Shown here one piece after another: positions 40,140 to 48,538 of a DNA stretch of 64,000 bases; the stretch's first letter is position 1, and each line of letters opens with the position of its first letter. The position numbers were made by a program, and so were the translations under genes. The notes under the pieces were generated by a model. The model saw only the letters and a list, made by a program, of their open reading frames with translations. It had not been told where the DNA came from and made no database searches. The stretch comes from Novosphingobium marinum (GTDB taxonomy: Bacteria > Pseudomonadota > Alphaproteobacteria > Sphingomonadales > Sphingomonadaceae). The DNA lies in assembly GCF_013408095.1 (NCBI RefSeq), contig NZ_JACBZF010000002.1:806001-870000 (forward strand). The letters run 5' to 3'.

Positions 40140-40820
40140 ATGCGGAAACGTCCGGGCACCCTGCCGCGCACCATCGCCGTGACGGCCATCGTCACGTCGA
40201 TGGTGTGGATCGGCCTCGGGGCCTGGCTGTTCAACCGCCATATCGTCGCCGAGCACGATCAGGCAGGCTTGGTCGCCGATGCGGGCCTTCAGCAACCCGA
40301 ACCGAGGGGAGCGCAACCTGCCGGGCCGGATCCCGCGGATTATCCGGCGCTCGGGATTCCAGTCGACCGCGTCAGGATCGCGGCATCGGGCCTCGCCATA
40401 CCCGTAGCGGGCGTCGCCCAGTCGGACCTCGTTGATACCTTTGCGGATTCCCGCGCCGCCGGTGCGCGCAGGCACGATGCCATCGACATCATGGCTCCCG
40501 ACGGAACGCCGGTGCTGGCAGCGGCGGAGGGCACCGTCGAGAAACTGTTCGTCTCGGACGCTGGCGGCAAGACGATCTACGTGCGCACCCCGGACGGTCG
40601 CCGTATCCATTACTACGCGCACCTTGCCGATTATGCCGCCGGGCTGAAGGAAGGCGAGACGGTTGCGCGGGGGCAGGTGCTTGGCATCGTCGGGAGCAGC
40701 GGCAATGCTGATCCCGAAGCGCCGCACCTTCACTTCGCCATCATGGCTACCGAGCCCCAGCGGTCGTGGTCGGACAGTTCGGCGGCGCTGAATCCCTACC
40801 CGTTGCTGGGCGGCCGCTAG
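40140..40820 (+). CDS. M23-family peptidoglycan peptidase
   Basis: A 226-residue membrane-anchored LytM/M23 zinc peptidase. An N-terminal helix (about 11-31) acts as anchor. Metal-binding residues are His112 and Asp116 (HDAID) and the HLH motif at 196-198, with His161 as the catalytic histidine candidate (IHYYAHLADY). All key residues appear intact, so it is probably an active endopeptidase rather than an activator. It follows the L,D-transpeptidase by two bases in the same direction. Confidence 0.93.
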   Translation: MRKRPGTLPRTIAVTAIVTSMVWIGLGAWLFNRHIVAEHDQAGLVADAGLQQPEPRGAQPAGPDPADYPALGIPVDRVRIAASGLAIPVAGVAQSDLVDTFADSRAAGARRHDAIDIMAPDGTPVLAAAEGTVEKLFVSDAGGKTIYVRTPDGRRIHYYAHLADYAAGLKEGETVARGQVLGIVGSSGNADPEAPHLHFAIMATEPQRSWSDSSAALNPYPLLGGR

Positions 40821-41051
40821 CTATTGCTCTCGGTCGCTGCGGACCAGAGCAAGTCCGCCGACGATCATGGCGACGCCCAGCGCGAAGGGTATCCCGCCGA
40901 TCGCAAGCACGGTGGGTATTCCGGACATGTCCGCCTCCCCGGTGGTGACGGGCCACAGGATAGTCGACAGCACCAGGCCGGTGCACAGCCCGCTGACGAG
41001 CGCGACAAGTATGCCGATCGCCAGCAGGATGCCTCCGAGCAGCTTCTTCAT
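40821..41051 (-). CDS. Small two-helix membrane protein coupled to the radical SAM gene
   Basis: A 76-residue protein with two membrane helices (about 4-32 and 46-70) joined by a short loop (TTGEADMSGIPT). Its ATG overlaps the TGA of the radical SAM gene upstream, so the two are translationally coupled. I recognise no family. Being coupled to a Tes-like enzyme and an Lgt paralogue, it may anchor or assist that pair at the membrane; this is inference. Confidence 0.7.
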   Translation of the reverse strand: MKKLLGGILLAIGILVALVSGLCTGLVLSTILWPVTTGEADMSGIPTVLAIGGIPFALGVAMIVGGLALVRSDREQ

Positions 41052-42487
41052 GGCCGTGCTCCTGCCCGCAACGCGCGGTGTCGCGCCACCACTGCGGCAC
41101 CCTCCGCGTCTTGCCTGTAGAACGTGTTGTAGGTGTCGAACGGGACGATCTGGCCCTCGGGCGTCACGAAATGGACGCAGCTGCGCTTCACCGTGCCCAG
41201 ATCGAAGTTGTAGCGATCGAGGAACTGCAGGATCACCACCCGGAAGCTGTTCGCGTAGGAAAGGTCTGCAGGAACAGTTGCTTGCGGCAGGCAGCACAGA
41301 ACGCCTGCGAGCTTCTCCTCGGTATTGCACTGGCTGGTCGCGAGCGACAGCAGTTCGAGCAGCGATGCGCGCAGTTCGGGGTAGGCTTCGTAACTGATGG
41401 TGTTCGGCCCCGACAGAATCAGGTCGCGCGGCAGGAGCGAGGTGATCGCAGTGACGCTGCGACCCTGTCTGAGTCCGTACCCGATGCAGATCTGGTCGGG
41501 ATTGCAGGGCAGGGGGATCATGTCCTCGATACCGAAGACGCCCGCCCTGGCCACTTCGCGCCTCAGCCGTGAAAGGATCGTGCGGTTGTCGCTTCCGAAC
41601 CCCTCGTTGCGGCCTGCATCCTGCACCGGCTGGAAGGTCACGCCGCGCACACAGGTCCATTCGAGCGCGTGTTCGACGATGTCCGCCACCTCGTGATCGT
41701 TCACACCGGCTTTCACGACTGCGACCAAAGTCGTTGAAAGACCGACCCTTTCCAGTTCCTCCAGCGCACGCTGCCGAAGCCGGGACAGGCGCGCGCCGCG
41801 CAAGTCGACCAGCGCCTCGTCGCTGAGCGAGTCGAACTGCAGGTAGACTTCGAGCCTCGGTGCGTAAGTTGCCAGTCTCTCGACGAAATTCCGGTCCTGG
41901 GCGATGCGCACACCGTTGGTGTTGATCATGACATGGCGAATGGGGCGGGCCTTCACCGCGTCGAGGACCGCGAAGAAATCGGGGTGGATCGTCGGCTCCC
42001 CGCCGGAAATCTGCACGAGGTCGGGCTCGCCTTCGCTTGCGACGAGCGTGTCCAGCATCGCCTCGATCTGCGCAAGCGGGCGATGCGCGCCGTGCACGTC
42101 CCCGGCATCGGCGAAGCAGACCGGGCAGGCCAGGTTGCAGGCACTGTTGATCTCGACGATGGCGAGACACGAATGCTGTTCGTGATCCGGGCACAACCCG
42201 CAATCGAACGGACATCCCGCCTCGGTCCGCGTTTGCGTCGCGAGCGGCCTGTCGCCGGGCTTGAGCCAGAGCTTCTGCTGGCGCCAGTAATCGAGGTCGT
42301 CGCTGATCAGCGTCTTCTGCACGCCGTGATCTAGGCAGCGCTTCAGATAGAAGACGTTCTCGCCTTCGATGATAACCTTGGCGGGAACGGGCTCGAGGCA
42401 GGTCTCGCAGAGCGACGTCGTCTGGCCGTGGAAGATGTAGGGCGCCACCTTGCGCGGCGATGGGTCAGTACCGTGCGCCTGCTCCAT
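41048..42487 (-). CDS. Radical SAM protein of the Tes/MJ0619-like family
   Basis: A 479-residue radical SAM enzyme with unusual extra cysteine clusters. The SAM-binding CxxxCxxC is at 117, 121 and 124 (CNLACPVC). Just before it lies a second cluster, Cys92, Cys96, Cys99 and Cys107 (GCPFDCGLCPDHEQHSC), and an N-terminal CxxC...C at 27, 30 and 51. More cysteines occur in the C-terminal half (PCNPDQIC; CNTEEKLAGVLCC). The GCPxDCGLCPxHxxH element is the mark of archaeal Tes/MJ0619 relatives, known for joining lipid alkyl chains by C-C bonds. Function here is inferred; the next gene is an Lgt paralogue. Confidence 0.8.
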   Translation of the reverse strand: MEQAHGTDPSPRKVAPYIFHGQTTSLCETCLEPVPAKVIIEGENVFYLKRCLDHGVQKTLISDDLDYWRQQKLWLKPGDRPLATQTRTEAGCPFDCGLCPDHEQHSCLAIVEINSACNLACPVCFADAGDVHGAHRPLAQIEAMLDTLVASEGEPDLVQISGGEPTIHPDFFAVLDAVKARPIRHVMINTNGVRIAQDRNFVERLATYAPRLEVYLQFDSLSDEALVDLRGARLSRLRQRALEELERVGLSTTLVAVVKAGVNDHEVADIVEHALEWTCVRGVTFQPVQDAGRNEGFGSDNRTILSRLRREVARAGVFGIEDMIPLPCNPDQICIGYGLRQGRSVTAITSLLPRDLILSGPNTISYEAYPELRASLLELLSLATSQCNTEEKLAGVLCCLPQATVPADLSYANSFRVVILQFLDRYNFDLGTVKRSCVHFVTPEGQIVPFDTYNTFYRQDAEGAAVVARHRALRAGARP

Positions 42488-43187
42488 TGCCGCGCTTCCA
42501 CCAGGCGATCCCATATGCAGCAAGCCCCACCATCAGCAGGTGAAAGCTGTTGAAGGGCCCGAACACCGGCGGGTACGGCTTCAAGAACTCCCACGCGAAA
42601 CGCTGGGCAGCATAGAAGATAACCAGCGCATGGAAAGCGTGTTCGCATGCCCACGCGCGACCCGCGATACGAGCGCGCGCACAGGCTGCCGCGAACCCGG
42701 CCATTGCAGCGCTCTCGTAAAGCTGGACGGGGTGCCTGCCGATGCCGTCGCCCAGGTCCACTGCCCAGGGCAGCGTTCTCGCCGTGCCATGGGTATAGTC
42801 GTCGATGCCGGAAAAGAAGCAGCCCAGCCTGCCGATTGCGATCCCGACCGCGATCGGCAGGGCGAAGGCCCCGCCGGTCGAATGCCGGATGCCATGCCGC
42901 CACTTCCAGGCCTCCACCGCCGCGATCCCCCCGACAAGCGCACCCGCGATGGAATGCGACGGCGCGGCGGCGAGGCTGCGCAGCGAATTGGCCGAGCCGA
43001 AGATCCACGCGCCCGCAACCGCGCCAAGGGCGAGCGCGACGAAGTAGGAGGGCGAGGTCACCTTTGAAAGGCCATGTGCCTGTGCCGGCCAGCGCCGGTG
43101 TTGCCAGCGCGCTGCCAGCGCCGCTCCGGCCCAGGCAACCGCGTCGCCGGCATAGTGGGCCCACCATGCCGTCGGGATGTCGATCAC
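42465..43187 (-). CDS. Lgt-like (prolipoprotein diacylglyceryl transferase) paralogue
   Basis: A 240-residue polytopic membrane protein of the Lgt fold. The conserved GRLGxF region is at 119-124 (GRLGCFF, with Cys where E. coli Lgt has an essential Asn), and the HPVQLYES segment at 152-159 is typical. It is shorter than true Lgt (about 290 residues), and its gene partners differ from those of housekeeping lgt. The gene overlaps the radical SAM start by 23 bases. It may move a diacylglyceryl group onto a different acceptor, or bind lipid for the radical SAM enzyme (inference). Confidence 0.78.
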   Translation of the reverse strand: MIDIPTAWWAHYAGDAVAWAGAALAARWQHRRWPAQAHGLSKVTSPSYFVALALGAVAGAWIFGSANSLRSLAAAPSHSIAGALVGGIAAVEAWKWRHGIRHSTGGAFALPIAVGIAIGRLGCFFSGIDDYTHGTARTLPWAVDLGDGIGRHPVQLYESAAMAGFAAACARARIAGRAWACEHAFHALVIFYAAQRFAWEFLKPYPPVFGPFNSFHLLMVGLAAYGIAWWKRGNGAGARY

Positions 43188-43206
43188 GGAAATGCCCGGA
43201 GAAGCG

Positions 43207-43842
43207 CTATTCGGCCTCGATCCGGCGCACGCTGACGATCTCGACCGGGTCCTCGATCATCTGGCCTTTCATCACGCCCACCCCCTTCGTCTGCGAGAGC
43301 GGCACGTCGTAGATGGCGTTGACCACGTCCATTCCCTCGACCACTTGGCCGAATGCCGCGAAGCCGAGGTTGTTCGAAGCCTCGTCGGCATCGAGCCCGG
43401 TCATGTTCGAGGTCATGATCGTGAAGTCGCCGGTCGCTGTCCCCGGATCGTACCGCGCCATCGAGATCGTGCCGGTCGTGTGGCTCAGACCCGTCTGCGA
43501 TGTCGGCTCGTGCGCGATGGGAGGCAGGACCCGCTTCGGCGCATTCTGCGTGCCGCCCTGGATCAGTCCGGCGCGTTCGCCCCAGGGCATGCGCATGACC
43601 CGGTAGAACTCGGTCCCGTCGAAACGCTTCTCGTCCACGTACTTGAGGAAATTCGCGGTCGTCACCGGAGCGCGGCCTTCGTCCAGCTCGAGCACGATCG
43701 TACCGAGCCCTGTTTCCATAGCGACGCGGACGGTCTGCTCGACCTCCGCCTCGTCCGCCGGAAGGGGATCGGGCGGAGGCGGCGTGGCCGCCGTCAGCAG
43801 GAAGAGGACGGGAGCGGCGGCAAGGGCGAATCGCTTGAGCAT
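43207..43842 (-). CDS. Cyclophilin-type peptidyl-prolyl isomerase, exported
   Basis: A 211-residue cyclophilin-type PPIase. A signal peptide (MLKRFALAAAPVLFLLTAATP) directs it to the periplasm. The core begins VAMETGLGTIVLELDEGRAPVTTANFLKYVD and includes FDGTEFYRVMR and GLSHTTGTISMARY, with the FGQVVEGMDVVNAI end segment. The FxR catalytic arginine in FYRVM is present. It lies 19 bases before the Lgt-like gene on the same strand and may be co-transcribed with it. Confidence 0.9.
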   Translation of the reverse strand: MLKRFALAAAPVLFLLTAATPPPPDPLPADEAEVEQTVRVAMETGLGTIVLELDEGRAPVTTANFLKYVDEKRFDGTEFYRVMRMPWGERAGLIQGGTQNAPKRVLPPIAHEPTSQTGLSHTTGTISMARYDPGTATGDFTIMTSNMTGLDADEASNNLGFAAFGQVVEGMDVVNAIYDVPLSQTKGVGVMKGQMIEDPVEIVSVRRIEAE

Positions 43843-43886
43843 GGGCCGATCATGGCCAAAGCCCGGGCGATGCGCCAGATGCCGCG

Positions 43887-44579
43887 TCAGCGAACTCGCG
43901 GGCCGCCGAACGGAAGCGGCGGAGGCGGACGGCGCGCACCACGCGGAAGCTGCGCCTGGAACGCCCGGCCGCAATGCTCGACGCAGTAGGGGAAGCCGGG
44001 GTTCACCTTCTCGCCGCAGAAGTGGAAATCGGGTTCGCCGGGGTGCCCCATCGGCCAGCGGCAGATACGGTCGTTGAGATCGAGCAGGCTCGTCTTGTCG
44101 GCGATTTCCGGGCTGGGCTTGGCAGGGACGAGGCGGCGCGGCGGTGCGGGCGGGATCGGTGCCTGCTGGTCGCCCGGTCCCTGGCGAAGGAAGCCGCCGG
44201 GGCCGACCGAGACGATCCGCGGCTGCTCCTCTGCCGGCTTCTGCTCCGGCTGCGGGGCAGGCTCCGAGGGCGCGGCCTTCGGTTCGGCGGCGGCGGGAGC
44301 CGGGGAGGGTGCGGGCGATGCCTGCGGAGTCGGCTTCTGCGGCTCGGCCTTGGCGGCGGGCTTGGGTGCCGGCGATGCCTTCTTCTTCGCGGACTTGGGC
44401 TTTTCGGCCTTGTCTCCCGCCTTGACCGGCGAGGGGCGAGCCTTGAGGCCGAGGCGGTGCGCCTTGCCGATAACGGCGTTACGGCTGACGCCGCCAAGCT
44501 CGTCGGCAATCTGGCTGGCGGTCGCGCCGCCTTCCCACATCTTCTTGAGTTGCTCGATGCGTTCGTCGGTCCAGCTCAT
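43887..44579 (-). CDS. gcrA: Cell-cycle regulator GcrA
   Basis: GcrA, 230 residues, a transcription factor that binds RNA polymerase sigma-70 and acts at CcrM-methylated GANTC promoters. The diagnostic N-terminus SWTDERIEQLKKMWEGGATASQIADELG is present, with SRNAVIGKAHRLGL. A long Ala/Pro/Lys-rich linker (about 48-160) separates it from the C-terminal Cys-rich sigma-interaction module (CRWPMGHPGEPDFHFCGE...YCVEHC). The linker is longer than in Caulobacter. ATG 44579 is preferred to the TTG three bases before it. It is divergent from the ABC-2 permease. Confidence 0.95.
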   Translation of the reverse strand: MSWTDERIEQLKKMWEGGATASQIADELGGVSRNAVIGKAHRLGLKARPSPVKAGDKAEKPKSAKKKASPAPKPAAKAEPQKPTPQASPAPSPAPAAAEPKAAPSEPAPQPEQKPAEEQPRIVSVGPGGFLRQGPGDQQAPIPPAPPRRLVPAKPSPEIADKTSLLDLNDRICRWPMGHPGEPDFHFCGEKVNPGFPYCVEHCGRAFQAQLPRGARRPPPPLPFGGPRVR

Positions 44580-44656
44580 CAATTATCCATTCGTCAAAGT
44601 CGGCGCCCGGTGCGCCGGTCTTGCCACGGCAAGCGGCAGCCGATAGTCGCCGCGCC

Positions 44657-45538
44657 ATGGCCGATCAATCCTTAACGTCCGACGACTTGCGAAACCCCGC
44701 ATCGCATTCCGGGGAGCGCAGGTTTCCGGCGCAGGGAGAGCCCGTGATCCACCAGGTCAACTGGGTGGGCTTGCGAACGCTCTATATTAAGGAAGTACGG
44801 CGGTTCTTCAAGGTTCAGACGCAAACGATCTGGGCTCCCGCGATCACCACGCTCCTGTTCCTCGTGATCTTCAGTCTCGCACTGGGACGAGGCGGGCGCG
44901 AAGTGCTCGGCGTCAACTTCGCGACTTTCGTCGCGCCCGGCCTGATCGTCATGGGCATGATGCAGAACGCGTTCGCCAACGCCAGCTTCTCTTTCCTTGC
45001 CGGGAAGATCCAGGGCACGATCATCGATTTCCTGATGCCGCCGCTGTCGGAAGGCGAACTGATGGCGGCGATGACCGCCGCCGCGGTCACTCGCGCGATC
45101 CTCGTCGGCCTTGCGCTCTACCTTGCCATGCTGCTCTGGCCGGGCGTCGACCTGTCGCTGGCCCACCCGTGGGCAGTGGCGTGGTTCGGCCTGATGGGAG
45201 CGATATTCCTGGCGATGCTGGGGTTGCTGTCCTCGATCTGGGCGGAGAAGTTCGATCACAACGCGGCGATCACCAATTTCATCATCGCGCCGCTCTCGCT
45301 GCTGTCGGGCACGTTCTACGTGATCGACAACCTCTCGCCCGTGTTCCAGGCGATCAGCCGCGCCAACCCGTTCTTCTACATTATCTCGGGATTTCGCTTC
45401 GGCTTCCTCGGAGAAAGCGACATCGGCAATACCAATACCGCGGTGCTGCACGCCGCGATCGGCATATTCGTGCTGAACCTGCTGATTGCTCTCGTGACTT
45501 ACGCGGTGCTGCGGTCGGGCTGGAAGCTCAAGAGCTGA
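44657..45538 (+). CDS. ABC-2 type transporter permease
   Basis: A 293-residue integral membrane protein of the ABC-2 (YadH/DrrB) family, with a cytoplasmic N-terminus, six hydrophobic helices (about 55-290) and the conserved APGLIVMGMMQNAFANASFSF and SPVFQAISRANPFFYIISGFRFGF segments. Such permeases export lipids, polysaccharides or drugs with a separate ATPase. No ATPase gene is adjacent, so the partner must be elsewhere. Start ATG 44657. Confidence 0.9.
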   Translation: MADQSLTSDDLRNPASHSGERRFPAQGEPVIHQVNWVGLRTLYIKEVRRFFKVQTQTIWAPAITTLLFLVIFSLALGRGGREVLGVNFATFVAPGLIVMGMMQNAFANASFSFLAGKIQGTIIDFLMPPLSEGELMAAMTAAAVTRAILVGLALYLAMLLWPGVDLSLAHPWAVAWFGLMGAIFLAMLGLLSSIWAEKFDHNAAITNFIIAPLSLLSGTFYVIDNLSPVFQAISRANPFFYIISGFRFGFLGESDIGNTNTAVLHAAIGIFVLNLLIALVTYAVLRSGWKLKS

Positions 45539-45568
45539 GCGCCCCCGCCGCACTCTGCGAGGTCGCGA

Positions 45569-45949
45569 TCAGTGCGTCAGGCCCAGCCTCAGGCGATAGC
45601 GCCCGCTGTCGTATTCCTCGAACAGCTGGTCGAGCGAGGGATGCTCGACCGGACCGGCTTCCCCGTCCTCGAGCAGGTTCTGCTGGCTGACGTAGGCGAC
45701 ATAGCTCGAATCGCCGCTCTCGGCGAGCAGGTGGTAATAGGGTTGCTCGCGGCTCGGCCGGACGTCCACGGGGATCGACTGATACCATTCCTCGCTGTTC
45801 GCGAAGACCGGATCGATGTCGAAGACGACCCCGCGAAAGTCGTGATTGCGGTGGCGGACGACGTCGCCGATGGCGAAGCGGGCCCTCGTCTGGCGGGGGG
45901 CATCGATCACCCGCCCGGCCTGAGGAGAATAGAAGGTCGCACGGTTCAT
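45569..45949 (-). CDS. hspQ: HspQ / hemimethylated-DNA-binding family protein
   Basis: A 126-residue HspQ (YccV) family protein. The core is RFAIGDVVRHRNHDFRGVVFDIDPVFANSEEWYQ, followed by QPYYHLLAESGDSSYVAYVSQQNL and a C-terminal helix. In E. coli HspQ is a heat-shock specificity factor for Lon; the family was also named for binding hemimethylated oriC DNA. Start ATG 45949 removes 12 weak residues of a longer frame. It is convergent with the ABC-2 permease gene. Confidence 0.9.
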   Translation of the reverse strand: MNRATFYSPQAGRVIDAPRQTRARFAIGDVVRHRNHDFRGVVFDIDPVFANSEEWYQSIPVDVRPSREQPYYHLLAESGDSSYVAYVSQQNLLEDGEAGPVEHPSLDQLFEEYDSGRYRLRLGLTH

Positions 45950-46108
45950 GACCCCAGATATAGGCCTTTGAGGACGCACGAACAAGCGAGCGTGCCCTTT
46001 CGTCCCCCGAAATGGCGCTTGCAGGGGCTTGGCAAACGCATCGCTCTCCGCTAACCGCCGCGCTTCGTCGACCGGGGTGGTCCCTCGAACCGCCCCTCGC
46101 GCTTCTGC

Positions 46109-46522
<414 letters not shown>

Positions 46523-47104
46523 ATGCGCATTGCCATTGTCGATGAGAGCGCCGCGCGCGCAACGATCATTGAGGAAGGCTTGGCCAATGTCGACGATTGC
46601 GAAATATTCGTTGTCAACGAGCGGCGCGGTCTGGTGGCGCGGATCGAGGACATCGCGCCCGACATCGTCCTGATGGATCTAGGAAATCCGTCGCGCGACG
46701 TACTGGAGGAGTATTTTGCGGTCAGTCGGGCGCTTGCGCGGCCGATCGCGATGTTCGTGGACGATTCGGACGACGAGGCCCTCGTCGCCTCGGTAGAGGC
46801 AGGGGTTTCCTCGTACGTCGTGGATGGCCTTTCGCCCAACCGGATCCGGCCCATCCTTGACCTTGCGATCACGCGCTTCAATGCCTTTTCGCGCCTGCAG
46901 AGCGACCTTGCGGAAGCGAAAGGCAAGCTTGCTGAGCGCGAGATGATCGACAAGGCGAAGCGCATTCTCATGACGTCACGCGGGCTACCCGAACCCAAGG
47001 CCTACGCCGAGCTTCGCAGTACCGCGATGAATAAGGGCAAGCGCATCGTCGACATCGCGGAAGCGATCGTCACCGCACAGAAACTCTTGGAGGGGGGAGC
47101 ATGA
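46523..47104 (+). CDS. nasT: ANTAR-domain antiterminator, NasT type
   Basis: NasT, 193 residues: an N-terminal receiver-like domain (Asp8 in IVDES, Asp52 in LMDLGNP) and a C-terminal ANTAR RNA-binding domain (about 130-190: DKAKRILMTSRGLPEPKAYAELRSTAM, VDIAEAIV). In Klebsiella, Azotobacter and Paracoccus, NasT binds two small hairpins in nitrate-gene leaders and prevents formation of a terminator; NasS holds it inactive until nitrate binds. The nasS gene is next (GTG start one base after the stop). Two matching leader terminators lie downstream at 48460 and 54362. Confidence 0.92.
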   Translation: MRIAIVDESAARATIIEEGLANVDDCEIFVVNERRGLVARIEDIAPDIVLMDLGNPSRDVLEEYFAVSRALARPIAMFVDDSDDEALVASVEAGVSSYVVDGLSPNRIRPILDLAITRFNAFSRLQSDLAEAKGKLAEREMIDKAKRILMTSRGLPEPKAYAELRSTAMNKGKRIVDIAEAIVTAQKLLEGGA

Positions 47105-47105
47105 A

Positions 47106-48314
47106 GTGCCCGACGAACTGACCATCGGTTTCCTGCCGCTCGTCGATGCCTGTTTGCCTATCCTTGCCCACGAGCACGGGTTCGCCGAGGAAGAAGGGCT
47201 GTCGCTTCGGCTCGTCAAGGATGCGACGTGGGCAACGGTCCTCGATCGTCTGCTTTACGGGCATAGCGACGCGGCCCACATGGTCGCGCCCCTGGCGATT
47301 GCTGCCACTTTGGGCCGAGGTCGACCCGCGCAGCCGATTTCCGTTCCATTCGTGCTCGGGCTGAATGGAAATGCGGTCACCCTGCACCCTGAACTGGCGC
47401 GCGAGGTACGACCAGAACCGGAAATGGGCGATCCGGCAGAGACGGGCGCGCGATTGCGCTCGATCGCGATGCGCAGGTCCAATGCAGGCGATCCCGTGCG
47501 GTTCGGTGTCGTACACCGCTATTCGAGCCACAACTACATGTTACGGTACTGGCTGGCCGCTTGCGGGATCAGGCCGGACCGGGACGTCATCATTTCGACC
47601 ATTCCGCCGCCGTTTTGCGCCGATGCGCTTGCTGCCGGGGAAGTCGATGGCATCTGCGTGGGAGAGCCCTGGAACAGCGTCGCGGTTGAGCGGGGAGCGG
47701 GCGAGATCGTGCTTGCGACTGCGCAGATTTGGCGGCGTGGAGTGGAAAAGGTACTCGCATTGCGGGAAGAGGTGCTGGAGGAAAAGCTCGATAGCGTTCA
47801 GCGTCTGATCCGCGCCCTGTGTCGCGCCGCATCGCATTTCGTCGATCCGGTCCACTGGGAGCGCAATGCAGCCATCCTCGCGCGGCCGGAGTATCTCGAC
47901 GGGCACGAAGGCCTGATCCGCCGGGCCATATCGGACCGGTTGCTACTCGCCCGGGGAGGCAGCCTCATCACCTATCCCGACCTGATGTTCCAGTATCGCG
48001 AGGCCGCGAACTTTCCGTGGGTGAGCCAGGCCGAGTGGCTCTACACGCAAATGGCGCGTTGGGACGGCACTCCGTTCGATCCGGCCGAGGCCGCGAAGGC
48101 GGCACGGGTTTTCAGGCCCGACGTGTATCGCAATGCACTCGTCGGGACCGGGGAACCGCTACCCGGAGCCAGCTCGAAGGTAGAGGGCAGCTTGGGATCG
48201 GCCACCGCAGTGACGACACAGCAAGGCAACATGACACTGGAATCAAACCGCTTTTTCGACGGCATGATTTTCGATCCTCACCATTCGAAAGAATACCTCG
48301 AATCCCTGCCATGA
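47106..48314 (+). CDS. nasS: Nitrate sensor NasS (NrtA-like, no signal peptide)
   Basis: A 402-residue protein similar to nitrate-binding NrtA (for example SSHNYMLRYWLAACGI and VDGICVGEPWNSVA, both echoed in nrtA below), but it starts DELTIGFLPLVDACLP with no export signal or lipobox, so it stays in the cytoplasm. That is the hallmark of NasS, which binds nitrate and releases NasT. Start GTG 47106 follows the nasT stop by one base, and a GGGGGG run serves as ribosome site. It is encoded immediately before the attenuator of nrtA. Confidence 0.88.
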   Translation: MPDELTIGFLPLVDACLPILAHEHGFAEEEGLSLRLVKDATWATVLDRLLYGHSDAAHMVAPLAIAATLGRGRPAQPISVPFVLGLNGNAVTLHPELAREVRPEPEMGDPAETGARLRSIAMRRSNAGDPVRFGVVHRYSSHNYMLRYWLAACGIRPDRDVIISTIPPPFCADALAAGEVDGICVGEPWNSVAVERGAGEIVLATAQIWRRGVEKVLALREEVLEEKLDSVQRLIRALCRAASHFVDPVHWERNAAILARPEYLDGHEGLIRRAISDRLLLARGGSLITYPDLMFQYREAANFPWVSQAEWLYTQMARWDGTPFDPAEAAKAARVFRPDVYRNALVGTGEPLPGASSKVEGSLGSATAVTTQQGNMTLESNRFFDGMIFDPHHSKEYLESLP

Positions 48315-48334
48315 TCAAAAAATCATGCCGCATT

Positions 48335-48370
48335 GCAAAAAAGGGCTTTGCGTTTAGCGAGCGAATCGCT
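48335..48370 (+). promoter_or_regulatory. Candidate paired ANTAR-target hairpins before nrtA
   Basis: Two short stem-loops lie in tandem: GCAAA/TTTGC (48335-48351, loop AAAGGGC) and AGCG/CGCT (48356-48370, loop AGCGAAT). Known ANTAR targets are paired hairpins with six-base loops having A at position 1 and G at position 4. Here A1 and G4 are present in both, but the loops have seven bases. This fit is suggestive only. Confidence 0.35.
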
Positions 48371-48459
48371 TAATCAGGCTGCATCGCAACCGGTTGGGCC
48401 CCAAGGGTGGGATGCCCGGACGCCGGACTGCGAAACTTCTGCAATCAGTGGCAACGTCG

Positions 48460-48503
48460 CCGCCCGTCAGGTCCTCTCCGGGACCCTGTCGAGGCGGTTT
48501 TTT
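48460..48503 (+). terminator. Leader terminator (attenuator) upstream of nrtA
   Basis: CCGCC (48460-48464) pairs with GGCGG (48493-48497), enclosing an inner stem (CAGG-TCC with GGA-CCCTG), and six T residues follow (48498-48503). It lies 36 bases before the nrtA start, so transcription from nasTS would stop here unless antiterminated. Confidence 0.8.
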
Positions 48504-48538
48504 GCGTTGGCCAGTCGCGAAACGGGGTTGGAAGCAAG

